DNA from: Pseudomonadota bacterium
Lineage (GTDB): Bacteria > Pseudomonadota > Gammaproteobacteria > Burkholderiales > Burkholderiaceae_B
NCBI GenBank assembly: GCA_023387815.1
Contig: JAEWHK010000049.1
Coordinates: forward strand, 6,437-70,436
Direction: 5' to 3'
DNA length: 64,000 nt
Shown here one piece after another: positions 31,146 through 39,898 of this stretch (within the stretch, counting starts at the first letter, position 1; each line of letters starts with the position of its first letter). The notes under the pieces were generated by a model that was not told the DNA's origin, did no database searches, and was given only the letters and a program-made list of their open reading frames with translations. The position numbers were made by a program, and so were the translations under genes.

Positions 31146-32879
31146 ATGTCTAAACGTAGTTATGATTCCCTGCGCAGCGCGCGCTGGTTCGCCCCGGATG
31201 ACCTCCGCTCATTTGGCCACCGCTCTCGCATCATGCAGATGGGCTATGCGCCGGAAGACTGGGAAGGCCGCCCGGTCATTGGCATTCTGAACACCTGGTC
31301 CGATATCAACCCCTGTCACTCGCATTTCAAGCAGCGGGTGGAAGATGTCAAACGTGGTATTTTTCAGGCGGGCGGATTTCCCATCGAATTACCCGCCATC
31401 TCGCTGTCTGAAAACTTTGTCAAACCCACCACCATGCTCTACCGGAATATGCTGGCCATGGAGGCCGAAGAGCTGATTCGCAGCCATCCGGTAGATGGCG
31501 CAGTGTTGATGGGCGGCTGCGACAAGACCACACCGGGACTCATGATGGGCGCCATCAGCGCTGGTGTACCCTGTATTTATTTGCCCGCGGGCCCCATGCT
31601 GCGTGGCAACTGGCAGGGCAAAATACTGGGCTCAGGTTCAGACGCGTGGAAATACTGGGATGAGCGACGGGCCGGCAATATAAGCAAAACCGAATGGATT
31701 GGAGTTGAAGGCGGCATTGCTCGTAGTGCGGGAACCTGCATGACCATGGGTACAGCCAGTACCATGACAGCCATTGCCGAATCCATCGGCATGACCTTGC
31801 CTGGCGCATCTTCCATTCCTGCCGTCGACGCCAATCACATTCGTATGGCTGCTGCCTGCGGTCGACGAATTGTCGAGATGGTCTGGGACGATCTGACACC
31901 AGCGCGTATTCTGACCCGCGAAAGCTTTTTGAATGCGATTGTGGTTTCCATGGCCATGGGATGCTCAACCAATGCAGTGATCCATCTGGTCGCCATGTCG
32001 CGACGTGCCGGCTGCGAAGTCACGCTGGACGATTTTGACAAAGCCAGCCGCAACGTTCCCGTTATTGCAAATGTGAGACCCAGTGGCAGTACCTATCTGA
32101 TGGAAGATTTTTATTACGCCGGTGGCCTGCCCGCGCTGATGACCCGATTGCAGGATCATCTGCACGGTGAGTCACTGACCGTGACCGGTAAAACACTGGC
32201 CGAAAATATCAAGGGGTCGCGCGTGCATAATGACGATGTCATCCGTCCGCTGGATAACCCGCTATATCCTGAAGGGGCGCTGGCTGTGCTGCGCGGCAAT
32301 CTGGCTCCTTCCGGATGCGTGATCAAGCCCAGCGCCTGCGCACCACAGTTTCTACAGCATACCGGTCCTGCGCTGGTCTTTGACGATTACCCCAGCATGA
32401 AAGCTGCAGTAGACGATGAAAATCTGGACGTGACGCCCGATCATATTATGGTGCTTCGCAACGCAGGCCCGTTGGGCGGTCCAGGCATGCCCGAATGGGG
32501 CATGCTGCCTATCCCGACAAAGCTGGTAAAACAGGGTGTGCGCGATATGTTGCGCATCTCGGACGCGCGCATGAGCGGCACAAGTTATGGCGCCTGCATT
32601 CTGCACGTCGCGCCCGAATCTTATGTAGGTGGCAATCTGGCATTGCTGCGTACCGGCGACATGATTACGGTCGATGTGCCCGCCAGACGCATTCATATAG
32701 AAATCAGCGACGAAGAACTCGCGCAGCGCCGTGCCGAATGGACTCCGCCGGAACCCAGATTTGAGCGAGGCTACGGCTGGATGTTCTCCCGTCATATTCT
32801 GCAGGCCGATGCCGGATGTGATCTCGACTTCCTGGAAACCAGCTTCGGCGCCCCCAACAAAGAACCCAGTATTTACTGA
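31146..32879 (+). CDS. IlvD/Edd-family dehydratase, second copy
   Basis: 577 residues, closely related to the product of 23155-24900. Cluster and active-site motifs are intact: NPCHSH (about 57), GGCDKTTPG (about 122), AGTCMTMGTAST (about 196) and SDARMSGTSYG (about 475). It should convert a sugar or hydroxy acid to its 2-keto-3-deoxy derivative. GGAAGG stands upstream of the ATG. It is followed after 12 bp by an RraA-family gene, which may cleave or process the product. The AT-rich upstream region has the palindrome TAATATATTA (31089-31098), a candidate operator or promoter element. Confidence 0.87.
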   Translation: MSKRSYDSLRSARWFAPDDLRSFGHRSRIMQMGYAPEDWEGRPVIGILNTWSDINPCHSHFKQRVEDVKRGIFQAGGFPIELPAISLSENFVKPTTMLYRNMLAMEAEELIRSHPVDGAVLMGGCDKTTPGLMMGAISAGVPCIYLPAGPMLRGNWQGKILGSGSDAWKYWDERRAGNISKTEWIGVEGGIARSAGTCMTMGTASTMTAIAESIGMTLPGASSIPAVDANHIRMAAACGRRIVEMVWDDLTPARILTRESFLNAIVVSMAMGCSTNAVIHLVAMSRRAGCEVTLDDFDKASRNVPVIANVRPSGSTYLMEDFYYAGGLPALMTRLQDHLHGESLTVTGKTLAENIKGSRVHNDDVIRPLDNPLYPEGALAVLRGNLAPSGCVIKPSACAPQFLQHTGPALVFDDYPSMKAAVDDENLDVTPDHIMVLRNAGPLGGPGMPEWGMLPIPTKLVKQGVRDMLRISDARMSGTSYGACILHVAPESYVGGNLALLRTGDMITVDVPARRIHIEISDEELAQRRAEWTPPEPRFERGYGWMFSRHILQADAGCDLDFLETSFGAPNKEPSIY

Positions 32880-32891
32880 ACGGAGTTTTTC

Positions 32892-33632
32892 ATGTCTTCC
32901 AGCAACAGCCACAACTCAACGCTTGACGCCGATACACGCAAGAAACTATCGGGTGTCAGCACGGCAACCCTGTGCACGGCCCTATTCAAACGCGGACTGC
33001 GCAATCAGTTTATTCAGGATGTCCGCCCTCTCAATCCAGATTTGCCCACCATGGTGGGTGTCGCCTATACCTTGCGCTACATCCCAGCGCGTGAAGACCT
33101 CAACCCTATTACCGTCTTTCAGGACAGAACGCATCCCCAGCGTGTCGCGGTGGATAACTGCCCGGAAGGCGCGGTACTTATGATTGATAGTCGCAAGGAC
33201 GCCCGCGCTGCATCTGCAGGTTCCATTCTGGTATCGCGCCTGATGAAGCGCGGCGCGGCGGGCGTAGTGACAGATGGTGGCTTCAGAGACTCTCCGGAAA
33301 TTGCCAAATTATCCATTCCCGCCTATCACAATCGTCCTTCTGCACCAACCAATCTAACTTTGCATCAGGCGCTGGATATCAATGTACCTATCGGCTGCGG
33401 AGACGTCGCGGTTTTTCCGGGTGATGTCATCGTGGGTGATGCAGAAGGCGTGGTGGTAATACCGGCGCATATGGCAGATGAAATAGCGCAGGAGGCCGTG
33501 GAAATGACGGCGTACGAAGACTTTGTCACAGAAGAAGTGCTCAAAGGCAGGTCTATTCTTGGCCTCTATCCTGCCACCGACGAAGCGGCGCGTACTGATT
33601 TTGCTGCATGGAGACAAACCAATGGCCGCTAA
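32892..33632 (+). CDS. RraA-family protein (HMG/CHA-aldolase-like)
   Basis: 246 residues. The fold's conserved features are visible: MVGVAYTLRYIP near residue 50, GAVLMIDSRKD, GAAGVVTDGGFRDSPEIAKL with the Arg-Asp pair (about 121-122) used for Mg2+ and substrate binding in HMG/CHA aldolases, and a late GDVIVGDAEGVVVIPAHMADEI. Members include oxaloacetate decarboxylases, 4-hydroxy-4-methyl-2-oxoglutarate aldolases and RNase E regulators. In an operon with a sugar-acid dehydratase it is more likely a metabolic keto-acid lyase than an RNase regulator. Confidence 0.85.
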   Translation: MSSSNSHNSTLDADTRKKLSGVSTATLCTALFKRGLRNQFIQDVRPLNPDLPTMVGVAYTLRYIPAREDLNPITVFQDRTHPQRVAVDNCPEGAVLMIDSRKDARAASAGSILVSRLMKRGAAGVVTDGGFRDSPEIAKLSIPAYHNRPSAPTNLTLHQALDINVPIGCGDVAVFPGDVIVGDAEGVVVIPAHMADEIAQEAVEMTAYEDFVTEEVLKGRSILGLYPATDEAARTDFAAWRQTNGR

Positions 33633-33763
33633 TGGCGTGACGCACCGCGTTGACGAAGTGGCGGCCGTTGCGGATCAGAGGGAGGCACCACTGAAGACGC
33701 AGCCCCCTGCTTCGCATTCGCACATAAATTTACGTTTGCAATTGCAGTCCTGAGTCTGACGAT

Positions 33764-34447
33764 ATGGGACTCGACCCAGACCGCAAGGCCGTTCCGCAAC
33801 TGTATGAATTGCTGCGCAACCAGATTCTTTCGCTGCAGCTGGCGCCTGGAGCCCTGCTGTCCCGTGCTGCGCTCGCGCTGGAGTTTGGCACCAGCCAGAC
33901 GCCCGTACGCGAGGCCCTGCTGCGACTTGCAGATGAAAAGCTGGTTGACGTTTTTCCGCAAGCGTCAACCCGCGTCAGCCTGATCGATATGACACTCGCG
34001 CGCGAAGCCCATTTTCTGCGCCGATCCTTGGAACTGGAAGTTGTGCGCGAGTTGATACTACAGGGCGATTCATTGGTCGTCGTGGATTTGCAGGCTCTAC
34101 TGAAAAAACAGGAAATCCTGCGCGATGCCGGTGATTTCGCCGCCTTTACAGAAGCTGACACCGCCTTTCATCGCGCCCTTTATGTAGCCGCTGGCATGGA
34201 GCCATTATGGCGGCTACTGCATAGCCGTAGCGGTCACCTGGATCGCCTGCGACGACTGCATCTGCCCGTCGCCGGAAAGCTCGACCGCATCGTCAGTGAT
34301 CACCAGAAGATCGTCGCCGCCATTGTTGAAAGAGACATTCAAAAAGCGCAGAACGCATTGCGTGATCATTTATCCGGCACACTTGAATATGTGCCCCGGA
34401 TCATGCAGGAGCATCCCGATTTAATTCGGAATGTACAGCTTCAATAG
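33764..34447 (+). CDS. GntR-family regulator, FCD (FadR) subfamily
   Basis: 227 residues. Winged helix at about 12-75 (LYELLRNQILSLQLAPGALLSRAALALEFGTSQTPVREALLRLADEKLV), then an all-helical FCD ligand domain with metal-ligand positions in EADTAFHRALY and the late DHL. The ribosome site is weak. It lies 131 bp after the RraA-type gene in the same direction and probably controls the dehydratase/RraA operon in response to the acid substrate or product. Confidence 0.88.
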   Translation: MGLDPDRKAVPQLYELLRNQILSLQLAPGALLSRAALALEFGTSQTPVREALLRLADEKLVDVFPQASTRVSLIDMTLAREAHFLRRSLELEVVRELILQGDSLVVVDLQALLKKQEILRDAGDFAAFTEADTAFHRALYVAAGMEPLWRLLHSRSGHLDRLRRLHLPVAGKLDRIVSDHQKIVAAIVERDIQKAQNALRDHLSGTLEYVPRIMQEHPDLIRNVQLQ

Positions 34448-34591
34448 ACAGTGAGGCTTCGACGGATAGCAAAGATAGCCGGGTGACGTCCGTTGGCGTC
34501 CTGAAGTCAGATTCGATACATATACATGGCAATTCCCAGGCGAATAGCGAGACGAATGTAGAATGATCGGATAATATTTGCGTAAAGTATT

Positions 34592-35407
34592 ATGAAGGAA
34601 TTTGTCTTGTGCATTTTTAAGACATTGGGCTTCTACTGGGATCGCAGCCCTGTTCCCTACAACATTCCTGAAAACACCATTGAGCGCGTACTATTTCGAT
34701 ACCACAAGATGCTTGCTGACTTCGTTTGGAGCGCAGGCACGCTTGAGCGGAATCCGTTCACTTACACAGAAGTAAAAACGCTTCTTGATGGGGTAACGGT
34801 AGGCGGCCGCAGAATATCCGACCAGGAACAGATTCTTAATATTGCCGCCGGGTCAAAACGACTTTTTCAGCTAGTAAAACAAGCCAAATTCGTCATAAAC
34901 AAGCTCACATTTTGCGAGCTTCACGTCCTATTAACTAGGAACGAAGCTCCCGATGGTGGCGCTTTTCGCGGTGAAGGCGAGGAAAAGTGCCTCACACCGT
35001 ATGTTCAGATAAGCAGAGATAATCAATACTATCCACATCCGACGGTCGCTGGGGCCTTCGCCCTGAACGCGTTGTTCAATGCTGGAATTCAGATTATCAA
35101 TGAAAGAATAGTTAGTCCTTTTGAGCGAGCAGTAACTTTCTTTTTATTCGGCGCCCTGCAAAAGTTTTTCTTCAAAGGCAATACGCGAACTGCGTTTCTC
35201 ATGATGAATGGCATCCTGATGTCTCACGGGATCGACGCTATCAGCATATCGGCAGATCGTGCTCAGGAATTTAATGAGAATATGGTTCAGTTTTACCAAA
35301 GCAAAGACGCGACGTCGATGATTGCGTTCCTGATTGATTGCCATCCTGATGCGGCAGACATCTATAAACAAAATCCCGGCTTGAAGAAAATCGCGGCAAC
35401 CAGATAG
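34592..35407 (+). CDS. Fic-domain-like protein with degenerate catalytic motif
   Basis: 271 residues, AT-richer than its neighbours. The order of motifs matches a Fic family: the helix before the core TLERNPFTYTEVKTLLDG (about 50-67), VGGRRISDQEQILN, an inserted central region, then FFLFGALQKFFFKGNTRTAFLMMNGIL (about 184-210) and AISISADRAQEFNENMVQFY. In active AMPylators the loop reads HxFx(D/E)GNGR; here it is KFFFKGNTR, so the catalytic His is Lys, the acidic residue is Lys and the second Gly is Thr. The auto-inhibitory E-G-N is E-R-N. Catalysis is doubtful. No ribosome site is clear. Possibly acquired by transfer. Confidence 0.72.
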   Translation: MKEFVLCIFKTLGFYWDRSPVPYNIPENTIERVLFRYHKMLADFVWSAGTLERNPFTYTEVKTLLDGVTVGGRRISDQEQILNIAAGSKRLFQLVKQAKFVINKLTFCELHVLLTRNEAPDGGAFRGEGEEKCLTPYVQISRDNQYYPHPTVAGAFALNALFNAGIQIINERIVSPFERAVTFFLFGALQKFFFKGNTRTAFLMMNGILMSHGIDAISISADRAQEFNENMVQFYQSKDATSMIAFLIDCHPDAADIYKQNPGLKKIAATR

Positions 35408-35410
35408 CCG

Positions 35411-35454
35411 GTTCAAGGACACAAACGCACCAACTGCCATCCGTGTCCTTGAAC
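35411..35454. repeat. 12-bp inverted repeat between convergent genes
   Basis: GTTCAAGGACAC (35411-35422) and GTGTCCTTGAAC (35443-35454) are perfect arms with a 20-nt loop. It starts 4 bp after the Fic-like stop and ends 12 bp before the Bug gene's end; a bidirectional terminator without T-run is likely. Confidence 0.55.
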
Positions 35455-35466
35455 GATGATGCAAAA

Positions 35467-36471
35467 TCAATCGACTTTCGCGCCAGACTTTTGAACCACC
35501 TGAGTCCAGACCGGTGCCTCTTTGTTGATGAAATCAGAGAATGCATTGGCAGAGCCGGCCACTTCTGACGAACCCATCTGATCCAGCGCCTTGGTCATCT
35601 GTGGCGTTTTCATTGCCACGTTCACCGCTTTATTCAGCTTTTCTATAATCGCGGGAGGCGTACCTGCGGGAGCGAAAACGCCGTACCAGTTTTCAATCAC
35701 GAAGTCCTTGAATCCCGATTCGACCATGGTTGGAACATCAGGAAGCACCTTGGTACGTTTTGCACTTGTGGTTGCCAATGCCTTGACGGAGCCGGACTTC
35801 ACGTGAGGCAACAGTACAGTGGTGGTTTCAAATGCGATAGGGACATGGCCCGCAATGACATCATTCATCGCGGGACCTTGACCACGATAAGGAACATGCA
35901 GCATATTGACCGACTTCATCTGCTTGAATTGTTCACCGGCAAGATGCTGCGGGCTGCCGCTACCTCCCGAAGCGAAACTGTACTGATCAGGTGCCTTCTT
36001 CAATGCTTCTACCAGCTCCTGCGGCGTATTCACTTCAATTTTCTTTGGATTGACGTAAAGAACCAGAGGCACGGAAGCGACCTCACTTATTGGCGCCAGA
36101 CTCTTCAGCGGATCCAGATGCAGTTTGTACAGGTTGCGATTGATGACCACGCCCGTATTGTTACCCAGCAGTAGCGTACAACCATCGGGCTTGGCACGAC
36201 CGACAAATTCAGTGCCTATATTGCTGCTGGCACCTGCCTTATTATCCACAATCACCGTTTTTCCAAGTTCCTGCTGCATGCCGGGAGCCAGGAGGCGCGC
36301 CAGAATGTCTGTGGTCCCGCCCGGTGGATACGGTGAAATAATCACGATATTGCTGCAGCTCAGATCCTCCTGCGCAATTGCCGCTGCAGGCACCGTTAAT
36401 CCTGTTACGGCAACGGTTGTGCCAAATACCAAGCCTGCGATTTTTTTCGAATTTCTTTTCTTGCTTTGCAT
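35467..36471 (-). CDS. Bug-family substrate-binding protein
   Basis: 334 residues from the ATG at 36471 with GGAGG upstream; the frame is open to 36522 inside the preceding gene's end. Signal peptide about 1-34 (KKIAGLVFGTTVAVTGLTVPAAAIAQ), then IVIISPYPPGGTTDILARLLAPG and NKAGASSNIGTEFVGRAKPDGCTLLLG, the Bug landmarks. Two cysteines in the mature part (about 39 and 96) are unusual for the family and might form a disulfide. Second gene of an operon with an RraA-family protein, 19 bp downstream of it; no membrane partners nearby. Confidence 0.87.
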   Translation of the reverse strand: MQSKKRNSKKIAGLVFGTTVAVTGLTVPAAAIAQEDLSCSNIVIISPYPPGGTTDILARLLAPGMQQELGKTVIVDNKAGASSNIGTEFVGRAKPDGCTLLLGNNTGVVINRNLYKLHLDPLKSLAPISEVASVPLVLYVNPKKIEVNTPQELVEALKKAPDQYSFASGGSGSPQHLAGEQFKQMKSVNMLHVPYRGQGPAMNDVIAGHVPIAFETTTVLLPHVKSGSVKALATTSAKRTKVLPDVPTMVESGFKDFVIENWYGVFAPAGTPPAIIEKLNKAVNVAMKTPQMTKALDQMGSSEVAGSANAFSDFINKEAPVWTQVVQKSGAKVD

Positions 36472-36490
36472 GTCTGCCTCCAGTTTTTCT

Positions 36491-37147
36491 TTATTGAGTG
36501 CGTTGTAAAGTGTGATAGCCAAGTTTTTCTCTGGCCTGTTTTAGTGTCATACCACCTTTGACATAATCGACGATGGCCTGCTCTGCATTGTGAATCTCCA
36601 GTGCCTTGTCCAGTACTTCTTCGATTCGGTTTGCCGGAACGACAACCACACCGTCCCGATCGCCACATAGCAGATCTCCCGGATTGACTCTGACGTCACC
36701 CAGAGATACGCTTTCGTTGATCGCCTCTACCTGGACGCGATCTTTACCGGTGCGCATGAACGCCCCGCGGCTGAAGATAGGGTATCCGCATTGCACTGCC
36801 TCCTCGACATCGCGGCAGACGCCGTTAATGACGGTTCCGCAAATCTGGCGCGCCTTTGCTATTTCGCTCAGGATTCCACCCCAGACTGTGCAATCAGTGC
36901 GTCCACCGTTATCCAGTACAACAACCTGCCCTGCCTGAACGTCGTCAATGAAATCGCCAACGGTCCCTGGCTGTTGCCGATCCAGAGGAGCAAATCGTAC
37001 TGTGTAGGCCGTGCCCCAAAGCCGGAAGTTGCCCGTCACCGACGCAAGCCCGTGAGCACTGCCCGGGAGGCGCAAAAAATCCAGCGCATCTGAAATTTCT
37101 GCGTTGGATAACACTTGATATTTGAATTGCTGCCAGATCTGCTGCAT
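36491..37147 (-). CDS. RraA-family protein (keto-acid aldolase/decarboxylase type)
   Basis: 218 residues from the ATG at 37147 (GGGAG upstream); the open frame continues to 37480 across the divergent regulator and is not used. Conserved landmarks: LWGTAYTVRF, DNGGRTDCTVWGG, GTVINGVCRDVEEA with the Arg-Asp pair near 122, and LCGDRDGVVVVPANRIEEVL. Likely a Mg2+-dependent lyase for a branched keto-acid. It is first in an operon with a Bug protein and divergent from an FCD regulator, with a clear dyad at 37214 between them. Confidence 0.85.
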   Translation of the reverse strand: MQQIWQQFKYQVLSNAEISDALDFLRLPGSAHGLASVTGNFRLWGTAYTVRFAPLDRQQPGTVGDFIDDVQAGQVVVLDNGGRTDCTVWGGILSEIAKARQICGTVINGVCRDVEEAVQCGYPIFSRGAFMRTGKDRVQVEAINESVSLGDVRVNPGDLLCGDRDGVVVVPANRIEEVLDKALEIHNAEQAIVDYVKGGMTLKQAREKLGYHTLQRTQ

Positions 37148-37213
37148 TGGGTCTCCCTTATGAATTGATTTAGTTTGAGAAAATATAGCACATTGTCTGA
37201 TTTTTATACATAG

Positions 37214-37226
37214 ATTGTCGGACAAT
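37214..37226. promoter_or_regulatory. Palindromic operator for the divergent GntR/FCD regulator
   Basis: ATTGTCGGACAAT is a perfect dyad about a central G and matches the TNGTNNNACNA pattern typical of FCD-type GntR regulators. A half-site ATTGTC recurs at 37192-37197, 22 bp away. Confidence 0.65.
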
Positions 37227-37298
37227 ATTAGTTTTCTCGACCCACAATCACGGTATATAATTCTTTCCAACTCTAAAATGGCAGGAAAACGGCAACAT

Positions 37299-37949
37299 AT
37301 GACATCGAAACGCGCAGTAATCGCCCAGGCTATCAGGCAGGAAATCATGGCTGGTCGATGGTCGCCGGGCCAACGTCTGACCGAGCGTGCTCTTTGTGAT
37401 TTCACTGGAGCAAGTCGTTCTTCCGTCAGAGAGGCGCTGCAGCTGTTGCAACAGGAAGGATATATAGAGACCCGACCCAATCAGGGAGTCCGTGTCGCCA
37501 CCCTTGACGCGCATGAAGCCGCAGATATCTATCAGATCAGATCGGTTCTGGAAGGTCTTGCGGCACGCAACTTCATCAATATGGCTACGGCGGCGCAGCG
37601 TCATATCCTGCGAGAGTCCCTGGAAGATCTGGAAGCATCTATTGAGCGTGAAGACGTCGCCGGGCAGCTCAAGGCGATTGAAGACTTTTACGAAGCGCTG
37701 CTGGATGGGTGTTATAACGCCGTCCTGAAAAACACACTCAGAGAACTACACGGAAAAATATCGCGGCTACGCGCAACATCAATATTGAGTCCCGGGCGCA
37801 TACGAAATACGCTTCGCGAAATGCAAAAGATTGGCCGCGCAATTGAGGCGAATGATGAAGCGCAGGCTTGGCAGGCTTGCGTGGATCACATGCAGCACAC
37901 ATCTGCTGTAGCGATTCGCATGATTGATCGTCTTAAGGGAGACGTGTGA
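37299..37949 (+). CDS. GntR-family regulator, FCD subfamily
   Basis: 216 residues from the ATG at 37299, with AGGAAA nine bases upstream; earlier in-frame starts at 37278 (ATG) and 37215 (TTG, inside the operator) have no ribosome site. Winged helix: IRQEIMAGRWSPGQRLTERALCDFTGASRSSVREALQLLQQEGYIETRPNQGVRV (about 9-64). The FCD domain begins AADIYQIRSVLEGLAARNFI and ends DHMQHT. It is divergent from the RraA/Bug operon and most likely controls it through the dyad at 37214. Confidence 0.88.
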   Translation: MTSKRAVIAQAIRQEIMAGRWSPGQRLTERALCDFTGASRSSVREALQLLQQEGYIETRPNQGVRVATLDAHEAADIYQIRSVLEGLAARNFINMATAAQRHILRESLEDLEASIEREDVAGQLKAIEDFYEALLDGCYNAVLKNTLRELHGKISRLRATSILSPGRIRNTLREMQKIGRAIEANDEAQAWQACVDHMQHTSAVAIRMIDRLKGDV

Positions 37950-38011
37950 ACAGGCCAGAGGTTACCGTACATCTGTCATCTATTGCGATTGCCATCGATT
38001 TACGCACCAAT

Positions 38012-38047
38012 AAAAAATCCCCAGGATCAGATTGCATCCTGGGGATT
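38012..38047 (-). terminator. Intrinsic terminator downstream of the porin gene
   Basis: AATCCCCAGGAT (38016-38027) and ATCCTGGGGATT (38036-38047) form a perfect 12-bp stem with an 8-nt loop. Read on the minus strand the stem is followed by a run of T (38012-38017 as A on the plus strand). It lies about 190 bp beyond the porin stop, and also separates it from the convergent GntR gene. Confidence 0.85.
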
Positions 38048-38233
38048 CGCACTACGGAGATATTATTTGATTCTTTGGGGTTAACCGCTGGCGAAAGTCG
38101 CACGTCTTGTGTAGAAAAATGATTAGCGATCCATTCTCTACTACGACTATCTGCCAAACCCCGAGTTTCCGCTATTGCACTTGTGAATCGCGATTGTGGC
38201 CAGCCTGAGCTGGCCCTCACGACTCAGCTGTAC

Positions 38234-39421
38234 TTAGAAGCGGTGGTTCAGACCAATCGTAACCAGCGTGGATTTGACTTTGGCAGTTTCCTGATTGTCA
38301 AATTTCAGCTTGCCTGTGCCGTAAGATACAAGGCCGTATACGGTGGTACGTTTGGACAGTTTGTGGTCATAGCCAACGCTGAAGATATGCAGGCGGCCTT
38401 TGGCACCATCAAATTCGTCGCCTTTATTCTTCGTGGCGTTACCCTGATAAGAAGCCATCAGTTTGCCACTGTCGCCTACGTTTGCAGACAGACCCGCCAT
38501 CCAGGATTGCTGACGGAAGCCATCGGTTTGAGCGTAGTTAGGACCGCCTGGAACACCCGTGAACGAATTGAACACAGAGTTCAGGCCAGTACTGCCCAGA
38601 CCGCTGCTGGCGATAGTAGATGTTGCTGCTGCACCACGGATCTGACCATAACCCAGATAGGCTTTGACCACTTCAAAGTCATAAGCACCAAAGATGTTCC
38701 ACATATGTGTTGTGGATTTGTTATCGCTGACTTCCGTGCGAATGTCAGTGCGGAAACGGTCATAGGATGCGCCGAGTGAAACCGGACCATTGTCATAAGA
38801 CGCACCCAGAGAGAGCCAGTGTGATGTGTCTTCGTCACGGTAGTAAACATCATCCAGTTCGCCGGTTTCCTTGGAGTTCTGGCCAGCATAAAGAACGCCG
38901 AACTTGAAGCCTGACAGGTCAGGAGTCAGATATTTGATCGCATTATCCACGCGGCCATAGGTTGATGCACCGAAAGCACCAGACAGCACGCCGGCCTGAT
39001 CGTAGCCCACGCCGAATGGGTTGAGGCTGGAAACGGTGTCAGCACCCACGTTCAGCTGGCGACCCAATGTCAGCGTACCCCAGTTTGCACCAGTCAGACC
39101 AACATAGGCATAACGACCAAACAGACGGTTACCCTGAGCCGAGCGACCATCACCCAGTGTGTATCCACTCTCCAGATTGAAGATTGCGCTTGTGCCGTTA
39201 CCCAGGTCTTCAACGCCTTTCATACCCCAACGGTTACCGTTGCGGATGCCGCTTACCAGGCCGATATCACGGCTTTTAACCCATGAATCACCCTGGCTGA
39301 CTTTGGTTTGTTTGTAACCAGGACCGGCATCAACGATACCGTAGAGCGTGACGGAAGTTTCAGCTTGAGCGACTCCGGCGAAGCCGACTGCCATTGCTGC
39401 AGCGAGCAAAGTCTTTTTCAT
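38234..39421 (-). CDS. Outer-membrane porin (betaproteobacterial general porin)
   Basis: 395 residues. Signal peptide 1-20 (MKKTLLAAAMAVGFAGVAQA), then SVTLYGIVDAGPGY, the standard opening of betaproteobacterial porins, a long loop 3-like region, and a final strand TLVTIGLNHRF with terminal Phe for BAM recognition. It forms trimeric 16-stranded channels in the outer membrane, here probably for small anions or acids. It has its own promoter, AGGAGA ribosome site and terminator, so it is monocistronic. Strong signals suggest high expression. Confidence 0.92.
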   Translation of the reverse strand: MKKTLLAAAMAVGFAGVAQAETSVTLYGIVDAGPGYKQTKVSQGDSWVKSRDIGLVSGIRNGNRWGMKGVEDLGNGTSAIFNLESGYTLGDGRSAQGNRLFGRYAYVGLTGANWGTLTLGRQLNVGADTVSSLNPFGVGYDQAGVLSGAFGASTYGRVDNAIKYLTPDLSGFKFGVLYAGQNSKETGELDDVYYRDEDTSHWLSLGASYDNGPVSLGASYDRFRTDIRTEVSDNKSTTHMWNIFGAYDFEVVKAYLGYGQIRGAAATSTIASSGLGSTGLNSVFNSFTGVPGGPNYAQTDGFRQQSWMAGLSANVGDSGKLMASYQGNATKNKGDEFDGAKGRLHIFSVGYDHKLSKRTTVYGLVSYGTGKLKFDNQETAKVKSTLVTIGLNHRF

Positions 39422-39510
39422 GTAATAAATCTCCTCAGGAGGTGGGTGTCGTTTTTATGACAAAAAATTCTTGTAACAGAAAAGTTTCAGAAACGTTTCA
39501 GCTTCGAGAA

Positions 39511-39539
39511 AATATAAAGAGTTGCTCCCGGCCTGTAAA
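39511..39539 (-). promoter_or_regulatory. Porin promoter
   Basis: On the minus strand TTTACA (39539-39534), exactly 17 bp, TATATT (39516-39511): each hexamer is one base from consensus. The leader of about 85 nt contains the palindrome GAAACGTTTC (39490-39499). Confidence 0.7.
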
Positions 39540-39898
39540 GATGGGCTTCTGCGGGCGATTGACCAGTTTTGAATATCAGGACGCCATCGAAATTGAGATT
39601 CCTGGCTTCATGAAGCAAGCTCATTTATGCACGCAAGTTCCATTTGGGGATATCGATAGTTTTCCTGCCTATCTTCAATTACATACGTGATATCAATGGC
39701 TTAATTGCACCAACATCGCGCGCAGCAGGAAAATTGCATCTGTGGTTTTTCGTCAATATTGTGTGCTTTTTCAACAACACCAGACACGGTTGTAACCACA
39801 AAGACAGGGTTTACCTGCATAGGGCATACACTTACGCGATCCTGACGAATTTGTGACTGAAATGCGACATTTTGTATCTTTGCCTAGGCAAGGGTCGC
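39540..39898. other. Gene-free interval upstream of the porin promoter
   Basis: About 360 bp of AT-rich DNA between the porin promoter and the 3' end of the ABC exporter. I find no convincing frame, RNA gene or terminator here. Confidence 0.5.

Noticed and set aside
36491..37480. Longer 329-codon version of the RraA-like gene
   Set aside because: The extension would run through the divergent promoter region and into the GntR gene; the ATG at 37147 has a good ribosome site and family match.
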